Of a stretch of DNA of 64,000 nt, positions 35,167-44,338 are shown in pieces. The notes beneath the pieces are model-generated. The model was not told the origin of the DNA and made no database searches. It worked only from the letters and a program-made list of their open reading frames with translations. Every line of letters begins with the position of its first letter. The first letter of the stretch is position 1. The stretch is from an uncultured Verrucomicrobiota bacterium (GTDB lineage: Bacteria > Verrucomicrobiota > Verrucomicrobiia > Verrucomicrobiales > DEV007). The DNA lies in NCBI GenBank assembly GCA_902589825.1, contig CACIUL010000007.1:1-64000 (forward strand), in the 5' to 3' direction. Both the position numbers and the translations under genes were made by a program.

Positions 35167-36600
35167 TTAAAAATGCAGTCCCAGTTCCGCGCGCCGGTTG
35201 TAACTGCGGCCCCTCGGGTCATCAGTGCCGTCGTTGCGTTTGTTGGATTTCCATGGCTGTGCCTCGCCCAGTCCATCTGTAATGACCTGGTTTGCGGGAA
35301 CACCGTAAGCGGTGATCTGCTTTTTGACAGCAGCCGCACGGGCGGCAGATAAGCGCACATTGTAATTCTCGCTGCCCAGCGCATCCGCGTGACCAACTAT
35401 ACTGAGGGTTTTGCTGCCGTCAGTCTTCAGGATGCCGGCCAGGATCTCAACCTGACGCCTGGCCCTGGGCAGCAATTCGGCCTTGTCGTATTCAAAATAC
35501 AATACCAGCATGTCGCCTGAACCCGGCCTGGACTTGATCGGAGTGAATGGAACTTTGCCTGCCTCTGAGGCGGCAATGTAGGTATCCAGCAGCTTGCCAA
35601 AGTTTATCTCGGTGACCTGCCAGCGGCCTTCCTTGCCGGAACGCTTCATCACAAGACCAAATTCAGTGGGCTCACCCAGCTTGTTCGAATCCACATGGGC
35701 AATAACCCAGGCTTTATCGTTGCTCAAGGCAGTGGCAACAAGGGGCTTCTGCTGGCGAAGCCTGATCTGGCCTTCCTCAAAGACAATGCACAGGCCGGCG
35801 ATTTTTTCCTCAGGCACGGTCTGCTGATTGCAAACCTGCAGGGCAGTTTCATAATCCAGCCGGCGAATCGCGGTGATAAATCCATCTGCCACCATGAGAG
35901 CATCCTTCTCAGCCCTTGCATTCCCGGCGGCTGAATCCGGAACAGCGGCAAGAGAACCGATAAGGGCATCTATAGCAGGTGGATAGTGCACCTTTTGCAC
36001 CAACCACTCGATCTCCCCCTGCTCATTGACCTTTTTCACCAAATCAATAAATATCCGCTCGGGCTCTCCCGGTGGTGTTGAGCCATCACGCTTGCGCACA
36101 GGCAGCACCCAGCGCACCACATCGCCAATAACACCCACTTCAGCCGGCTTTTCGCCAGCAGCCAACTCGTAACCGGCATCGCCAAAGATTGCCTCAAGGG
36201 CAGCGGCCCCGGCCCCCGAGTCGGCGCCAAGCAGTTGCCCGGCTCCTGCAAAATCGCCGGCAGCCAGGCGCTTGGAAATTTCTCCAACCAGTTCTGCCGG
36301 ACCTGGCTCCGCGGCGGCAACAGGTGGAACAACAGGCAGCGGAAGGTTAGCCGGCTCGGGACTTTCGATCGGTTCGGGTATCTCTCCCAAACTGTCAGGT
36401 TGGGAGGTTTTCATGTCGGCAAGGCTTCCCGGCGAGTTGGTCTCTACTTCACCTTTGCCGTCACTATCCGCTCCGGGTGATGCGTTTTCCATGGCCGGTC
36501 GCGTTACTAAAAAAAACAAAGCAACGCTCACCAACACCACGGCGATAACCGCCACAGGTGCAGCGAGTCCGGAACCACTATGTGACCCACGAGTCTCCAT
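35167..36600 (-). CDS. OmpA-domain protein with N-terminal membrane anchor
   Basis: A 477-residue protein. A short cytosolic N-terminus leads into a membrane helix (APVAVIAVVLVSVALFFLVT), then an acidic Pro-rich linker and a middle domain of unknown type (about residues 90-340) containing two NTF2-like or repeated segments. The C-terminal 120 residues are an OmpA-like peptidoglycan-binding domain: LYFEYDKAELLPRARRQVEIL, LSIVGHADALGSENYNVRLSAARAAAVK and the final RSYNRRAEL. The ATG 36600 was preferred to a TTG three codons earlier. It probably links inner membrane to cell wall. It follows lpdA on the same strand after 256 bases that hold no gene I can support. Confidence 0.88.
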   Translation of the reverse strand: METRGSHSGSGLAAPVAVIAVVLVSVALFFLVTRPAMENASPGADSDGKGEVETNSPGSLADMKTSQPDSLGEIPEPIESPEPANLPLPVVPPVAAAEPGPAELVGEISKRLAAGDFAGAGQLLGADSGAGAAALEAIFGDAGYELAAGEKPAEVGVIGDVVRWVLPVRKRDGSTPPGEPERIFIDLVKKVNEQGEIEWLVQKVHYPPAIDALIGSLAAVPDSAAGNARAEKDALMVADGFITAIRRLDYETALQVCNQQTVPEEKIAGLCIVFEEGQIRLRQQKPLVATALSNDKAWVIAHVDSNKLGEPTEFGLVMKRSGKEGRWQVTEINFGKLLDTYIAASEAGKVPFTPIKSRPGSGDMLVLYFEYDKAELLPRARRQVEILAGILKTDGSKTLSIVGHADALGSENYNVRLSAARAAAVKKQITAYGVPANQVITDGLGEAQPWKSNKRNDGTDDPRGRSYNRRAELGLHF

Positions 36601-36856
36601 GATACCCAAGATTAAGCATACTCTGGGCGTTTTCAGCTATAAAATTTGCCAGAAATTGGGCATTTCCGCCCTGGTTCAGCCAATTTTCCCGGATAAAACG
36701 GCTGTGGAAATGGATTTTGGGCTAAGCCAAGCTCGGTTCCCATCTCGGAATCTGCCCTTGGTGGCCTCTTATTTGCGCTTGTGCAACATGCCATCAATAG
36801 AGTGCAAGGGCGACAAGATACCGGACTTGGCGGGAGTAGGTGCGTTCCGGCAAGGC

Positions 36857-38239
36857 TCAAATATGGATGGCCTTATCATGCGCTGCCCCAACCGCCTCAT
36901 GCACCATCTCACTCAATGTAGGATGCGCGTGAATCGTGTTCTCGATGTCCTCATAGGTCAGCTCCGCTGAAATAGCCACACCCAGCTCGGCGATCAACTC
37001 CGTGGCCTCAACACCAATAATGTGGGCGCCCAGGATCTCGCCATGCGGCTCGCCGATAATCAGCTTGATGAAGCCCTCGGTCTCGCCGATCGCCTGCGCC
37101 TTGCCGCTGGCCTGATAGGGAAACTGTCCGACCCTGAACTCAAGGCCCTGATCCTCAGCCATTTGCTCAGTAATTCCAACACTTGCCACCTGTGGCTGAC
37201 AATAAGTGCAACCCGGGAACGTGTCGACTTTGCGCGGCGTGTGATCGGTGAAAAGACCCTCAACACACTGGGTCGCCTCAAAGCTTGCAACGTGTGCCAG
37301 CCAGGGTGGCCCGATGATATCCCCTGCGGCAAAAACCCCGGGGATACTGGTTTGATACCTTTCGTTGGTGACAATATAACCACGATCCAGCTCGGGATCG
37401 ATACCCTCAGGCAAAACCGGAGCCACTCCGATTGCCACCAGGGCAGTCTCTGCACTGAGATGCTCCTGATCACCACCTTCCCTCTCAACGGTTATCTGCA
37501 CGCTGTCCCCGGAATCCTTTGTCGAAGTTACCTTTGTCGAGGTAAGGACATCAATGCCCTGTTTCTTGAAGTTGCCCTCCAGCTGCTTGCTGATATCCCT
37601 GTCCTCCACCGGCAGGATATTAGGCATCATTTCAACCAGTTTTACCTGGGTGCCGAAAGCATTGAAAAAGTAGGCAAACTCTGCACCGATTGCACCTGCA
37701 CCAATGATGATGATATCCCGGGGCTGACGCTCCATGATCATCGCGTCACTGCTGCCAACTACTGAGCGCCCGTTGATCGGCAGGTCAGGAAATTCGCGGG
37801 TCTTGCATCCCGTTGCGATCAAGATATTCTCGGCTTCAAGAACTTGGCTGCCTCCATTGGAATCGGTGACCTGCACTTTCCCGGGTTCAGGAATGGAACC
37901 GGTGCCCAGCACGTAATCCACCTTGTTTTTCTTGAAAAGAAACTCGATGCCACCCGCCAAACGGTCTGAAACCCTGCGGCTGCGGCCAACAATCTTGCTC
38001 CAGTCAAAGGAGAGATTGTCAAAGGTGAAACCAAACTCATCGCCATGGTTTTGCATCAAGCGGTAGAGCTCTGCATTACGGAGCAGGGCCTTGGTCGGGA
38101 TGCATCCCCAGTTCAGGCAGGTGCCGCCGGCACGCTCCCTTTCAACGCAGGCAACGGTTTTTCCAAGTTGCGCGGCACGCAACGCACCAACGTATCCCGC
38201 CGGTCCGCCGCCAATAACAATGAGATCGTATTTCGACAT
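36857..38239 (-). CDS. lpdA: Dihydrolipoyl dehydrogenase
   Basis: A 460-residue FAD enzyme that reoxidises dihydrolipoamide in 2-oxoacid dehydrogenase complexes. The start MSKYDLIVIGGGPAGY at 38239 gives the FAD-binding motif directly; an in-frame start 20 codons upstream adds nothing typical. The redox-active disulfide is in GGTCLNWGCIPTKAL. The NAD-binding GAGAIGAEFA and second FAD motif GVFAAGDIIGPPWLAH are present. The C-terminal HAHPTLSEMVHEA holds the catalytic His-Glu pair. No E1 or E2 genes are adjacent. Confidence 0.96.
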   Translation of the reverse strand: MSKYDLIVIGGGPAGYVGALRAAQLGKTVACVERERAGGTCLNWGCIPTKALLRNAELYRLMQNHGDEFGFTFDNLSFDWSKIVGRSRRVSDRLAGGIEFLFKKNKVDYVLGTGSIPEPGKVQVTDSNGGSQVLEAENILIATGCKTREFPDLPINGRSVVGSSDAMIMERQPRDIIIIGAGAIGAEFAYFFNAFGTQVKLVEMMPNILPVEDRDISKQLEGNFKKQGIDVLTSTKVTSTKDSGDSVQITVEREGGDQEHLSAETALVAIGVAPVLPEGIDPELDRGYIVTNERYQTSIPGVFAAGDIIGPPWLAHVASFEATQCVEGLFTDHTPRKVDTFPGCTYCQPQVASVGITEQMAEDQGLEFRVGQFPYQASGKAQAIGETEGFIKLIIGEPHGEILGAHIIGVEATELIAELGVAISAELTYEDIENTIHAHPTLSEMVHEAVGAAHDKAIHI

Positions 38240-38475
38240 GATTTGCTTCGTCACTGCTTCCCTAGCTTCAGCAAGAGTTATTTCAACCTCCAACTGCAAC
38301 GATGCGCATCACTTTTTGCCGGCAATGGGAGAATTTTGTGCTTCCTGGCTGATACCAGCGGCCTGAAAACACCCCGGTAATTATTTTTGCCGCCAGCACG
38401 GACAGGGTGCTAAACTCGTCGTGGGGATAATCCCCCCGCACTGCGGTAAAGGCTCAATCCATTATTCTTCAAGCA

Positions 38476-39615
38476 TTGAAACCGGAATTCCTCCTGACAC
38501 CTGAGATCGCTTACCTCAACCATGGTTCATTTGGGGCCTGCCCGAGAACCGTGTTTAGAGCATATCAGGACTACCAGCGCGAACTCGAGCTTGAACCGGT
38601 AAATTTCCTGCAGCGCCATTTCCCGGAAAAAATGCAGCTGGCAAGGGTAAAGCTTGCCGGTTTTTTACATTGCCATGCTGACCAGGTTGCCTTTGTCCGC
38701 AATGCAACCTATGGCATGAACCTCGTGGCAAGGTCCCTGCCCATTGGTCCCGGGGACACGGTATTGACAACAGATCAGGAATATGGCGCCGTTGACCGGA
38801 TGTGGCAGGCTATCTGCTCGGAAACCGGGGCCAATCTGAAACGTGTCCAGATACCCCTTCCGGCCAGGTGTGGCGGGGACTTGATTGATGCCATTGCCGA
38901 TCAAGTGGATTCTTCGGTCCGTGTCTTGACCTTCTCGCATATCACCTCGGCTTCCTCGATGCGTTTTCCTGTGGCCGAGCTGGTGGATTTTGCCGCAAAG
39001 GCAGGGATTATTTCCGTCATCGATGGTGCCCATGCCCCTGGTCAGCTCCAACTCGATCTCGATAAATTAAATGCCGACTTCTATGTGGGTAATTGCCACA
39101 AATGGCTGCTTTCTCCAAAGGGAGCCGCCTTTGTCCATGTGGCCGCCAGGTGGACGGACCGGATACGGCCGCCAATTGTAAGCTGGGGAAATATCTCGAA
39201 AGGTTCATCATCTTTGCTGCTTGAGAATGAATGGCAGGGAACTGCCGATATCTCTGCCGCCATCGCTGTTGCCGATGCGATTGCCTTTTTGGAACACCAT
39301 GACTGGTTTGCCAAGGTTATTCCCGGATGCACCCGCTTGCTGAAGAAGGCCACCTCCGCCCTGCTTGAGATTACCGCCCAGCATGACATCTACGGAAGTG
39401 AAGAGTTGCGGGCTGCGCAAATGGCCTCTTTTCTACTTCCGGAAGGCGACCACTCCGGCCTGCATGCACAACTCTTTGAGCAATATCAGGTTGAAATACC
39501 CGTGTTTACGACCCCTTATGGCACCTTGTTCCGGGTATCATTGCAGGCGTATAACACCGAAGAGGATATCTTGCGGCTGTGCACAGCCCTGAAGGATCTC
39601 CTAAAGGACACCTAG
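38476..39615 (+). CDS. Class V aminotransferase, isopenicillin-N-epimerase-like
   Basis: A 379-residue PLP enzyme. The start is a TTG, since no ATG or GTG occurs between the upstream in-frame stop and the family N-terminus YLNHGSFGACP. Seen: LNHGSFG (substrate loop), FVRNATYGMNLVAR, TTDQEYGA, the Asp/His pair in VIDGAHAPGQLQLDL, and the PLP lysine in YVGNCHKWLLSPKG. Family members include isopenicillin-N epimerases, cysteine desulfurase-like enzymes and kynureninases; this one cannot be assigned a substrate. Its stop shares a CTAG with pepA, whose stop lies on the other strand. Confidence 0.88.
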   Translation: MKPEFLLTPEIAYLNHGSFGACPRTVFRAYQDYQRELELEPVNFLQRHFPEKMQLARVKLAGFLHCHADQVAFVRNATYGMNLVARSLPIGPGDTVLTTDQEYGAVDRMWQAICSETGANLKRVQIPLPARCGGDLIDAIADQVDSSVRVLTFSHITSASSMRFPVAELVDFAAKAGIISVIDGAHAPGQLQLDLDKLNADFYVGNCHKWLLSPKGAAFVHVAARWTDRIRPPIVSWGNISKGSSSLLLENEWQGTADISAAIAVADAIAFLEHHDWFAKVIPGCTRLLKKATSALLEITAQHDIYGSEELRAAQMASFLLPEGDHSGLHAQLFEQYQVEIPVFTTPYGTLFRVSLQAYNTEEDILRLCTALKDLLKDT

Positions 39616-41072
39616 CAGTTCTGGAGATAATGAACCAGTAATCGGACACCCACTCCGGTGCCGACATTGCCACCCTGGTAATCACGCTCCCCGGCACCCC
39701 AGGCACTCCCTGCAATGTCCATATGCACCCAGGGAATATTGCCGGCAAAATAAGAAAGAAAAGCACCGCCGGTGCAGGATCCTGCACCTGTTTCCGGCCC
39801 GCTGATATTTCTCAGGTCGCCCACAGACCCCTGCATTTGCTCCTTGTGGTAGTCGAGAATAGGCAATGCCCATACCCCTTCGCCAGTTGCCTCGCCACAG
39901 GCAACCAGTTCATCAATCAATGACTCGTTGTTGCCCATGACCCCGCTTAATTCATGACCCAGTGCAACGACCACGGCGCCGGTAAGTGTGGCCAGGTCAA
40001 TCATCGCGTCCGGCTTAATCTTCTTTGCTGCATAGGCGAGTGCATCGGCGAGGATCAGCCTGCCCTCGGCATCCGTGTTGAGCACCTCAATCGTCAGGCC
40101 ATTGCAGGCCTTGACCAGGTCTCCCGGCTTGTTTGCCTTGCCATCAGGAAGATTTTCCGAGGTGGGCACCAGGCCATGTACCTCGACATCCGGATTGAGT
40201 GCAGCCAATGCATGGAAAACTCCCAGCACGGCAGCGCCGCCGGACATGTCATATTTCATTTCGTGCATCTTCCCGGAAGGCTTCAGGCTGATTCCACCTG
40301 AATCAAAAGTCAGCCCCTTGCCAACAAGGCAGATTTTTTTCCTGGGCTTCTTTGTGGGCTTATAGACCATGTGAATCAGGTAGGCAGGTTCCGAGGAGCC
40401 CCGGGAAACGGATAAAAGTGAACCCATTGACATGCGCGCCATCGCCTTTTCATCATGGGCCCGGCAGGTAATCCTCTGGGAGGCACCCGCCAACCTGCGA
40501 GCCTCCCGCACAAGATCCCGCGGTCGCATCAGGTTTGCCGGCGTATCCTGCAGGCGCCGGGCCAGAAGGTTTGCCGTGCCAATGGCATATCCACGTCGAA
40601 CGCCCGCATTAAAGTCCTTCCCGGCATAGATGACAAGGCGCTTTAAACCCGCCGGCTGTGCCTGGCTTTTAAATTCCGAGAGCCTGTAGGAACCCATTAC
40701 CAGGCCCTCAGCAATGGCCTGCCCGACCCCGGCAGATTTGCGCCCAAACGGCAAGTCAATCCAGACTGAGGCAGAACGGCTTCCAGCCTGCCCGGCCTGC
40801 CTTGAAACCATGGCGGCAATCCTCCTCAGGGACTCCTCGGCAATGTCCCCGCTGGCTCCAACCCCAACCAGCAGGACACGCTTTGCATTGCCCCGCTGGG
40901 CATCCGTCACCCTGGTTTCACGAGCATGGCCCTTGAAGGCATCCAGCGAATTGGCCGGCAGGACAACACCCTTCGGTAGCCGGACCTTGCTGCCCTGCTT
41001 GGCAAAAACGATGAGAAATTCCGTCCTGCTCAGAGAAGAGGCGGTTGTCTTGGTTGTGATTTGAATCGACAT
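39612..41072 (-). CDS. pepA: Leucyl aminopeptidase (M17)
   Basis: A 486-residue M17 aminopeptidase that removes N-terminal residues, especially Leu, using two metals. The start MSIQITTKTTASSLS at 41072 was chosen over one 24 codons upstream. Metal and catalytic residues are in VGKGLTFDSGGISLKPSG, the EMKYDMSGGAAVLG motif, and the family signature NTDAEGRLILADAL. The C-terminus AYFAGNIPWVHMDIAGSAW is conserved. It is probably a cytosolic hexamer. The stop overlaps that of the convergent aminotransferase. Confidence 0.95.
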   Translation of the reverse strand: MSIQITTKTTASSLSRTEFLIVFAKQGSKVRLPKGVVLPANSLDAFKGHARETRVTDAQRGNAKRVLLVGVGASGDIAEESLRRIAAMVSRQAGQAGSRSASVWIDLPFGRKSAGVGQAIAEGLVMGSYRLSEFKSQAQPAGLKRLVIYAGKDFNAGVRRGYAIGTANLLARRLQDTPANLMRPRDLVREARRLAGASQRITCRAHDEKAMARMSMGSLLSVSRGSSEPAYLIHMVYKPTKKPRKKICLVGKGLTFDSGGISLKPSGKMHEMKYDMSGGAAVLGVFHALAALNPDVEVHGLVPTSENLPDGKANKPGDLVKACNGLTIEVLNTDAEGRLILADALAYAAKKIKPDAMIDLATLTGAVVVALGHELSGVMGNNESLIDELVACGEATGEGVWALPILDYHKEQMQGSVGDLRNISGPETGAGSCTGGAFLSYFAGNIPWVHMDIAGSAWGAGERDYQGGNVGTGVGVRLLVHYLQNC

Positions 41073-41180
41073 GCTTGCATCTATCATCGCCAAATCCGGT
41101 GCAAAGGGCAAATCCTGTAATGAAAAAGCACCCGCTTGGGACAAACGGTCGACGGACCGGATCCTTTAAAGGTATGCCGG

Positions 41181-42188
41181 TCACAGGGATGCAACCCCGA
41201 GATACCCCAGGATGGCGTGCAGGTTCTCAGAGCGGGCGATACGGTAACGCTTGCCTGACTGGCTGACACGCACGGCGCGGAAATAATTGTGGTGCATGTT
41301 ATGTTGCTCGATCTCAATCCGTTCGCGGGCATTATTCCACGTCACTTCGACAGGCAATACCTTGTTCCACCAGGTGCTGCCCTGACCCACCCGCGTAACC
41401 AGGTTGGGTTTCATCTTGCCTGGTATGCGGATGCCCATTTTGTAAATCTCCATGGAGGCAATTGCCACGGCAAGGCCCGAGTAATCAATGTGCACGCCTA
41501 CTCCCTTATGGGCATGGGAACATGCCACGCGGCGGTTTTCAAAAACGGCAAGATCATCAAAGCCCACCTGTCCCCCGGCCGGAACCTTGCTCATGAAATT
41601 AAACGCCGCGCTGTGAACCATGTCACGCCCCGGGGAATGATAGTTGATGATCCGCATGCCGTCAGGTAAGGCCACCCTGTCCTTTAGGGTGGTGTCCCGG
41701 GTCATCGCAGATCCAAGAAAATAAATCCCGCGAAGATTTTGCAGTGGTTTGCCTGTTTCCCTTAGCGCACCCAATATAACCCTGGAGCCAACACTGAACC
41801 CGACAAGCACATAGGGAGATTTGTCGCCTTCCAGCCTATCAATAATTCTCCTCCTGAACTGCTCGGCTTCCTTGTCGGCACGTTTTTGCGAACTGCTCCA
41901 TGATGCCCCGGCACGCAGCGGGTCAACCTTGACTGAGTCCCACCGGTAATTGATTACCCGGGACCGATTATTGGCCGAGGAAAGAAAGTTGCGCATGTTT
42001 TCACAAAACTGCGGTGATTGCTTCTCCCCGCCAAAGCCATGGATGTAGACAAAGGTAACTGTACCATCATCCGGGACTTCGGGAGCGGCTTTGCAAATAG
42101 CAATACCGCCACCGGAGAAAAAGGCCAGGATGATGACAAGTAGGAATAACTTGCTGAATTTAGCAGCTCGGAGACCGGTTGATTTCAT
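41181..42188 (-). CDS. Secreted alpha/beta-hydrolase-fold protein
   Basis: A 335-residue exported protein (signal LFLLVIILAFFSGGGIAICKA). The fold shows FVYIHGFGGEK after the first strand (oxyanion region) and a nucleophile elbow YVLVGFSVGSRVILG, with Ser in GFSVG. A later YFLGSAMTRD and a His-rich segment (ACSHAHKGVGVHID) may supply the acid and base. It resembles cutinase- or DUF726-like lipases but is not clearly assignable. It follows pepA upstream on the same strand and precedes nothing related. The substrate is unknown. Confidence 0.72.
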   Translation of the reverse strand: MKSTGLRAAKFSKLFLLVIILAFFSGGGIAICKAAPEVPDDGTVTFVYIHGFGGEKQSPQFCENMRNFLSSANNRSRVINYRWDSVKVDPLRAGASWSSSQKRADKEAEQFRRRIIDRLEGDKSPYVLVGFSVGSRVILGALRETGKPLQNLRGIYFLGSAMTRDTTLKDRVALPDGMRIINYHSPGRDMVHSAAFNFMSKVPAGGQVGFDDLAVFENRRVACSHAHKGVGVHIDYSGLAVAIASMEIYKMGIRIPGKMKPNLVTRVGQGSTWWNKVLPVEVTWNNARERIEIEQHNMHHNYFRAVRVSQSGKRYRIARSENLHAILGYLGVASL

Positions 42189-42352
42189 GACCAAAGTTTA
42201 AACGGCCCGGGCTCAAACCGGTAAATCAATAATTTGAATAACAAAATTAATTTTATTGATGTTTCTTATGGCCAAAAAACTCCTGCTCCCAATAAAAATC
42301 TCCCCGCCTGCCCACAGAGCCTTTTCACGACCAATGGCATGACGGCCGGCAC

Positions 42353-43567
42353 TCAGCCCTTTCCCCCGACCCCGACAGCCACCAGCCTGCCCCGTGAGTT
42401 GCGAGTGTAAATGACCCCGTTTGCCAGGACCGGCACGGTCCAGCAGCGACCGGTATTCACCTGGGCGCGGGCCAATGCATCGAATCCGTCCGGGGATGCC
42501 CTTGAAATGACCAGCTCCCCGCGCTCCGTTAAAACCATCAGCCGGTTCCCCGCGGCACTCACCGTGCCGCAACCAAACCCCTGCTGCTGCCACTTGACCT
42601 TCCCGGTAGCAAGTTCCATGCACACAAGTTGTTTTTTGCTGACGCCATGGGTGTTGCCGGTAATTCCATAGAGATGGCCTCCTATTAAAATGCAATTGGC
42701 CATGTGATTGCTGATGGCCTTGTTGCTATATATTTCCTTGAAGGCATCGCCGGTAAACTGGTAAAGCCCACAGCCCCTTCCATATCCGGTTGAAATAAAG
42801 ATTTTATCGCCCATGACCATCGGGGTAGTGGCATTCGTGCTGAAGCGTGTTTTCCATTCCTGAATGGCAACGGTCTTGCCGGTGGCCACATCCAGCACGA
42901 CCAACCCTTCTGTTTTCAGGGTCACAAGGAGCTTGCGGCCCTGGTGCACAAAAATAACAGGCGTTGCATAAGCCGGTTTGAAGCGTTCACTTTTCCAGAC
43001 TATTTTCCCGCTGACCCGATCATAGGCAATGGTATGCGCCGCCTCAATAATGACCGTGTCTGCCGAAATCAGTGGTGAACCGGCAAATCCCCATTCAGCA
43101 GGGCGGGTCATCCCGGAATCAGCCAGCACATCGCGTCCCCAGATTTTCTTGCCGCTCTCTGCCAGGTAGCAGTTGAATTTCCCGTCCTTGCCAAGGGTAT
43201 ACACATGCTCCCCGTAAATGGTAGGCGTTGCGGCCGGTCCTCCCTCATGAAGATGTGGCAGTAAACGGGCAGCATAGGTGTCTGACCAGATCTTCTTGCC
43301 GTTCTTTACATCAAGACAATAGACCGTTTCCTTTCCCCCTGACTTTCTGCCATCATGGCCAAGGGTGTATACCCGTCCGCCGGCAACAGCGACCCCTGAA
43401 AAACCGGTCCCGACTTCCATTTTCCACAGGACATTATCTATATTTTCAGGATCCCAATCCGTTTCCGCAGAGATACCGTCAAAGTTCGGTCCCCTCCAGT
43501 TCGGCCAATCGGCAGCACGCAACGGTGCAATACCCAGAATCACCATCAGGAATACTTTCCATTTCAT
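42353..43567 (-). CDS. Secreted PQQ-like beta-propeller protein
   Basis: A 404-residue exported propeller, paralogous to the protein at 33859. The signal peptide KVFLMVILGIAPLRA is followed by ADWPNWRGPNFDGIS, the usual opening of these PVC proteins. Blade motifs include YCLDVKNGKKIW, YLAESGKKIW, YDRVSGKIVW and MELATGKVKW. No catalytic or haem motif was found. Probably a structural or ligand-binding propeller in the periplasm. The reading frame ends in a glycine-rich tail (RLVAVGVGGKG). Confidence 0.87.
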   Translation of the reverse strand: MKWKVFLMVILGIAPLRAADWPNWRGPNFDGISAETDWDPENIDNVLWKMEVGTGFSGVAVAGGRVYTLGHDGRKSGGKETVYCLDVKNGKKIWSDTYAARLLPHLHEGGPAATPTIYGEHVYTLGKDGKFNCYLAESGKKIWGRDVLADSGMTRPAEWGFAGSPLISADTVIIEAAHTIAYDRVSGKIVWKSERFKPAYATPVIFVHQGRKLLVTLKTEGLVVLDVATGKTVAIQEWKTRFSTNATTPMVMGDKIFISTGYGRGCGLYQFTGDAFKEIYSNKAISNHMANCILIGGHLYGITGNTHGVSKKQLVCMELATGKVKWQQQGFGCGTVSAAGNRLMVLTERGELVISRASPDGFDALARAQVNTGRCWTVPVLANGVIYTRNSRGRLVAVGVGGKG

Positions 43568-43684
43568 GAGGCTAAATTAACGCATTCGCTGCACTTGACC
43601 ACCGATGATCTGCCAAATTCATCCAACGGAAATCCCTAAATGGAAATCGCTCACGGGCAACGGGTATGTTAATATCAGGTTAAA

Positions 43685-44338
43685 GTGCCCATTGAAGAGT
43701 TAACAATACACCTCGAGCACAAGCCCCTGCCGGCTGTGGCTGCCGCCTATCTTGAAGAAGCCAACCGGCGTATCGACAATTTATTTGAAAGCGGGCGGAA
43801 CAGGCGTATGCCGCGTTTTATTCCCAGTGATGCTGTAGCAATTTATAACGCACTTGATTATATCACGCGCCAGGATATGCCCCTGGGAAGGATTTACTGC
43901 GAATGGGGTAGCGGCTATGGGATTGGAACCTGCTTTGCTGCACTGCTGGGTTATGATGCATACGGTATCGAGATCGAGGAGGAACTCGTCAGCTCCTCGG
44001 AAAAACTGGCAGGGGAATTCGGCATCGACATCCGGATTATCAACACCGATTACATGCCCGAGGGGTTTGAGTGCGGCAACGGCAGTGGCGGAGCAGAACT
44101 TGTCACGCCTGAACAACAGGCATTCGGCCTGTCCAGCTTCGATGAAGTGCCACGCTATGAAGGGATGGAACATGGACTGGATGAGGTAGACCTCTTTTTT
44201 ATTTATCCATGGCCCGGCGAGCAGGAATTCGTCCAGGAATTCTTCCATGCCGTGGCGGCCGACGGGGCAATCCTGCTCGCCTACTACGGGGACAACGACC
44301 TCTGTGCCTACCGCAAGACCGCGGCAAATTTTGACTAG
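43685..44338 (+). CDS. Class I SAM-dependent methyltransferase-like protein
   Basis: A 217-residue cytosolic protein. The start is GTG 43685, supported by an AGG six bases upstream. Motif I of a Rossmann methyltransferase is seen in YCEWGSGYGIGTCFAALLG, motif II in AYGIEIEEEL and a motif-IV-like LFFIYPWPGEQEF; these fit S-adenosylmethionine binding. The central segment between them contains an unusual Gly/Asn-rich loop. The target is unknown. Its stop shares CTAG with the convergent gingipain-like gene. Confidence 0.72.
   Translation: MPIEELTIHLEHKPLPAVAAAYLEEANRRIDNLFESGRNRRMPRFIPSDAVAIYNALDYITRQDMPLGRIYCEWGSGYGIGTCFAALLGYDAYGIEIEEELVSSSEKLAGEFGIDIRIINTDYMPEGFECGNGSGGAELVTPEQQAFGLSSFDEVPRYEGMEHGLDEVDLFFIYPWPGEQEFVQEFFHAVAADGAILLAYYGDNDLCAYRKTAANFD

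Noticed and set aside
36633-36860. 75-residue ORF in the gap between lpdA and the OmpA gene
   Set aside because: It overlaps the lpdA end, is Pro/Cys rich and has no recognisable feature.
36272-36970. 232-residue ORF on the plus strand
   Set aside because: It lies antisense to the OmpA-domain gene and the lpdA end, and has the low-complexity look of a shadow frame.
38421-38442. G/C-rich stem upstream of the class V aminotransferase
   Set aside because: The pairing needs a bulge and no regulatory role can be argued.
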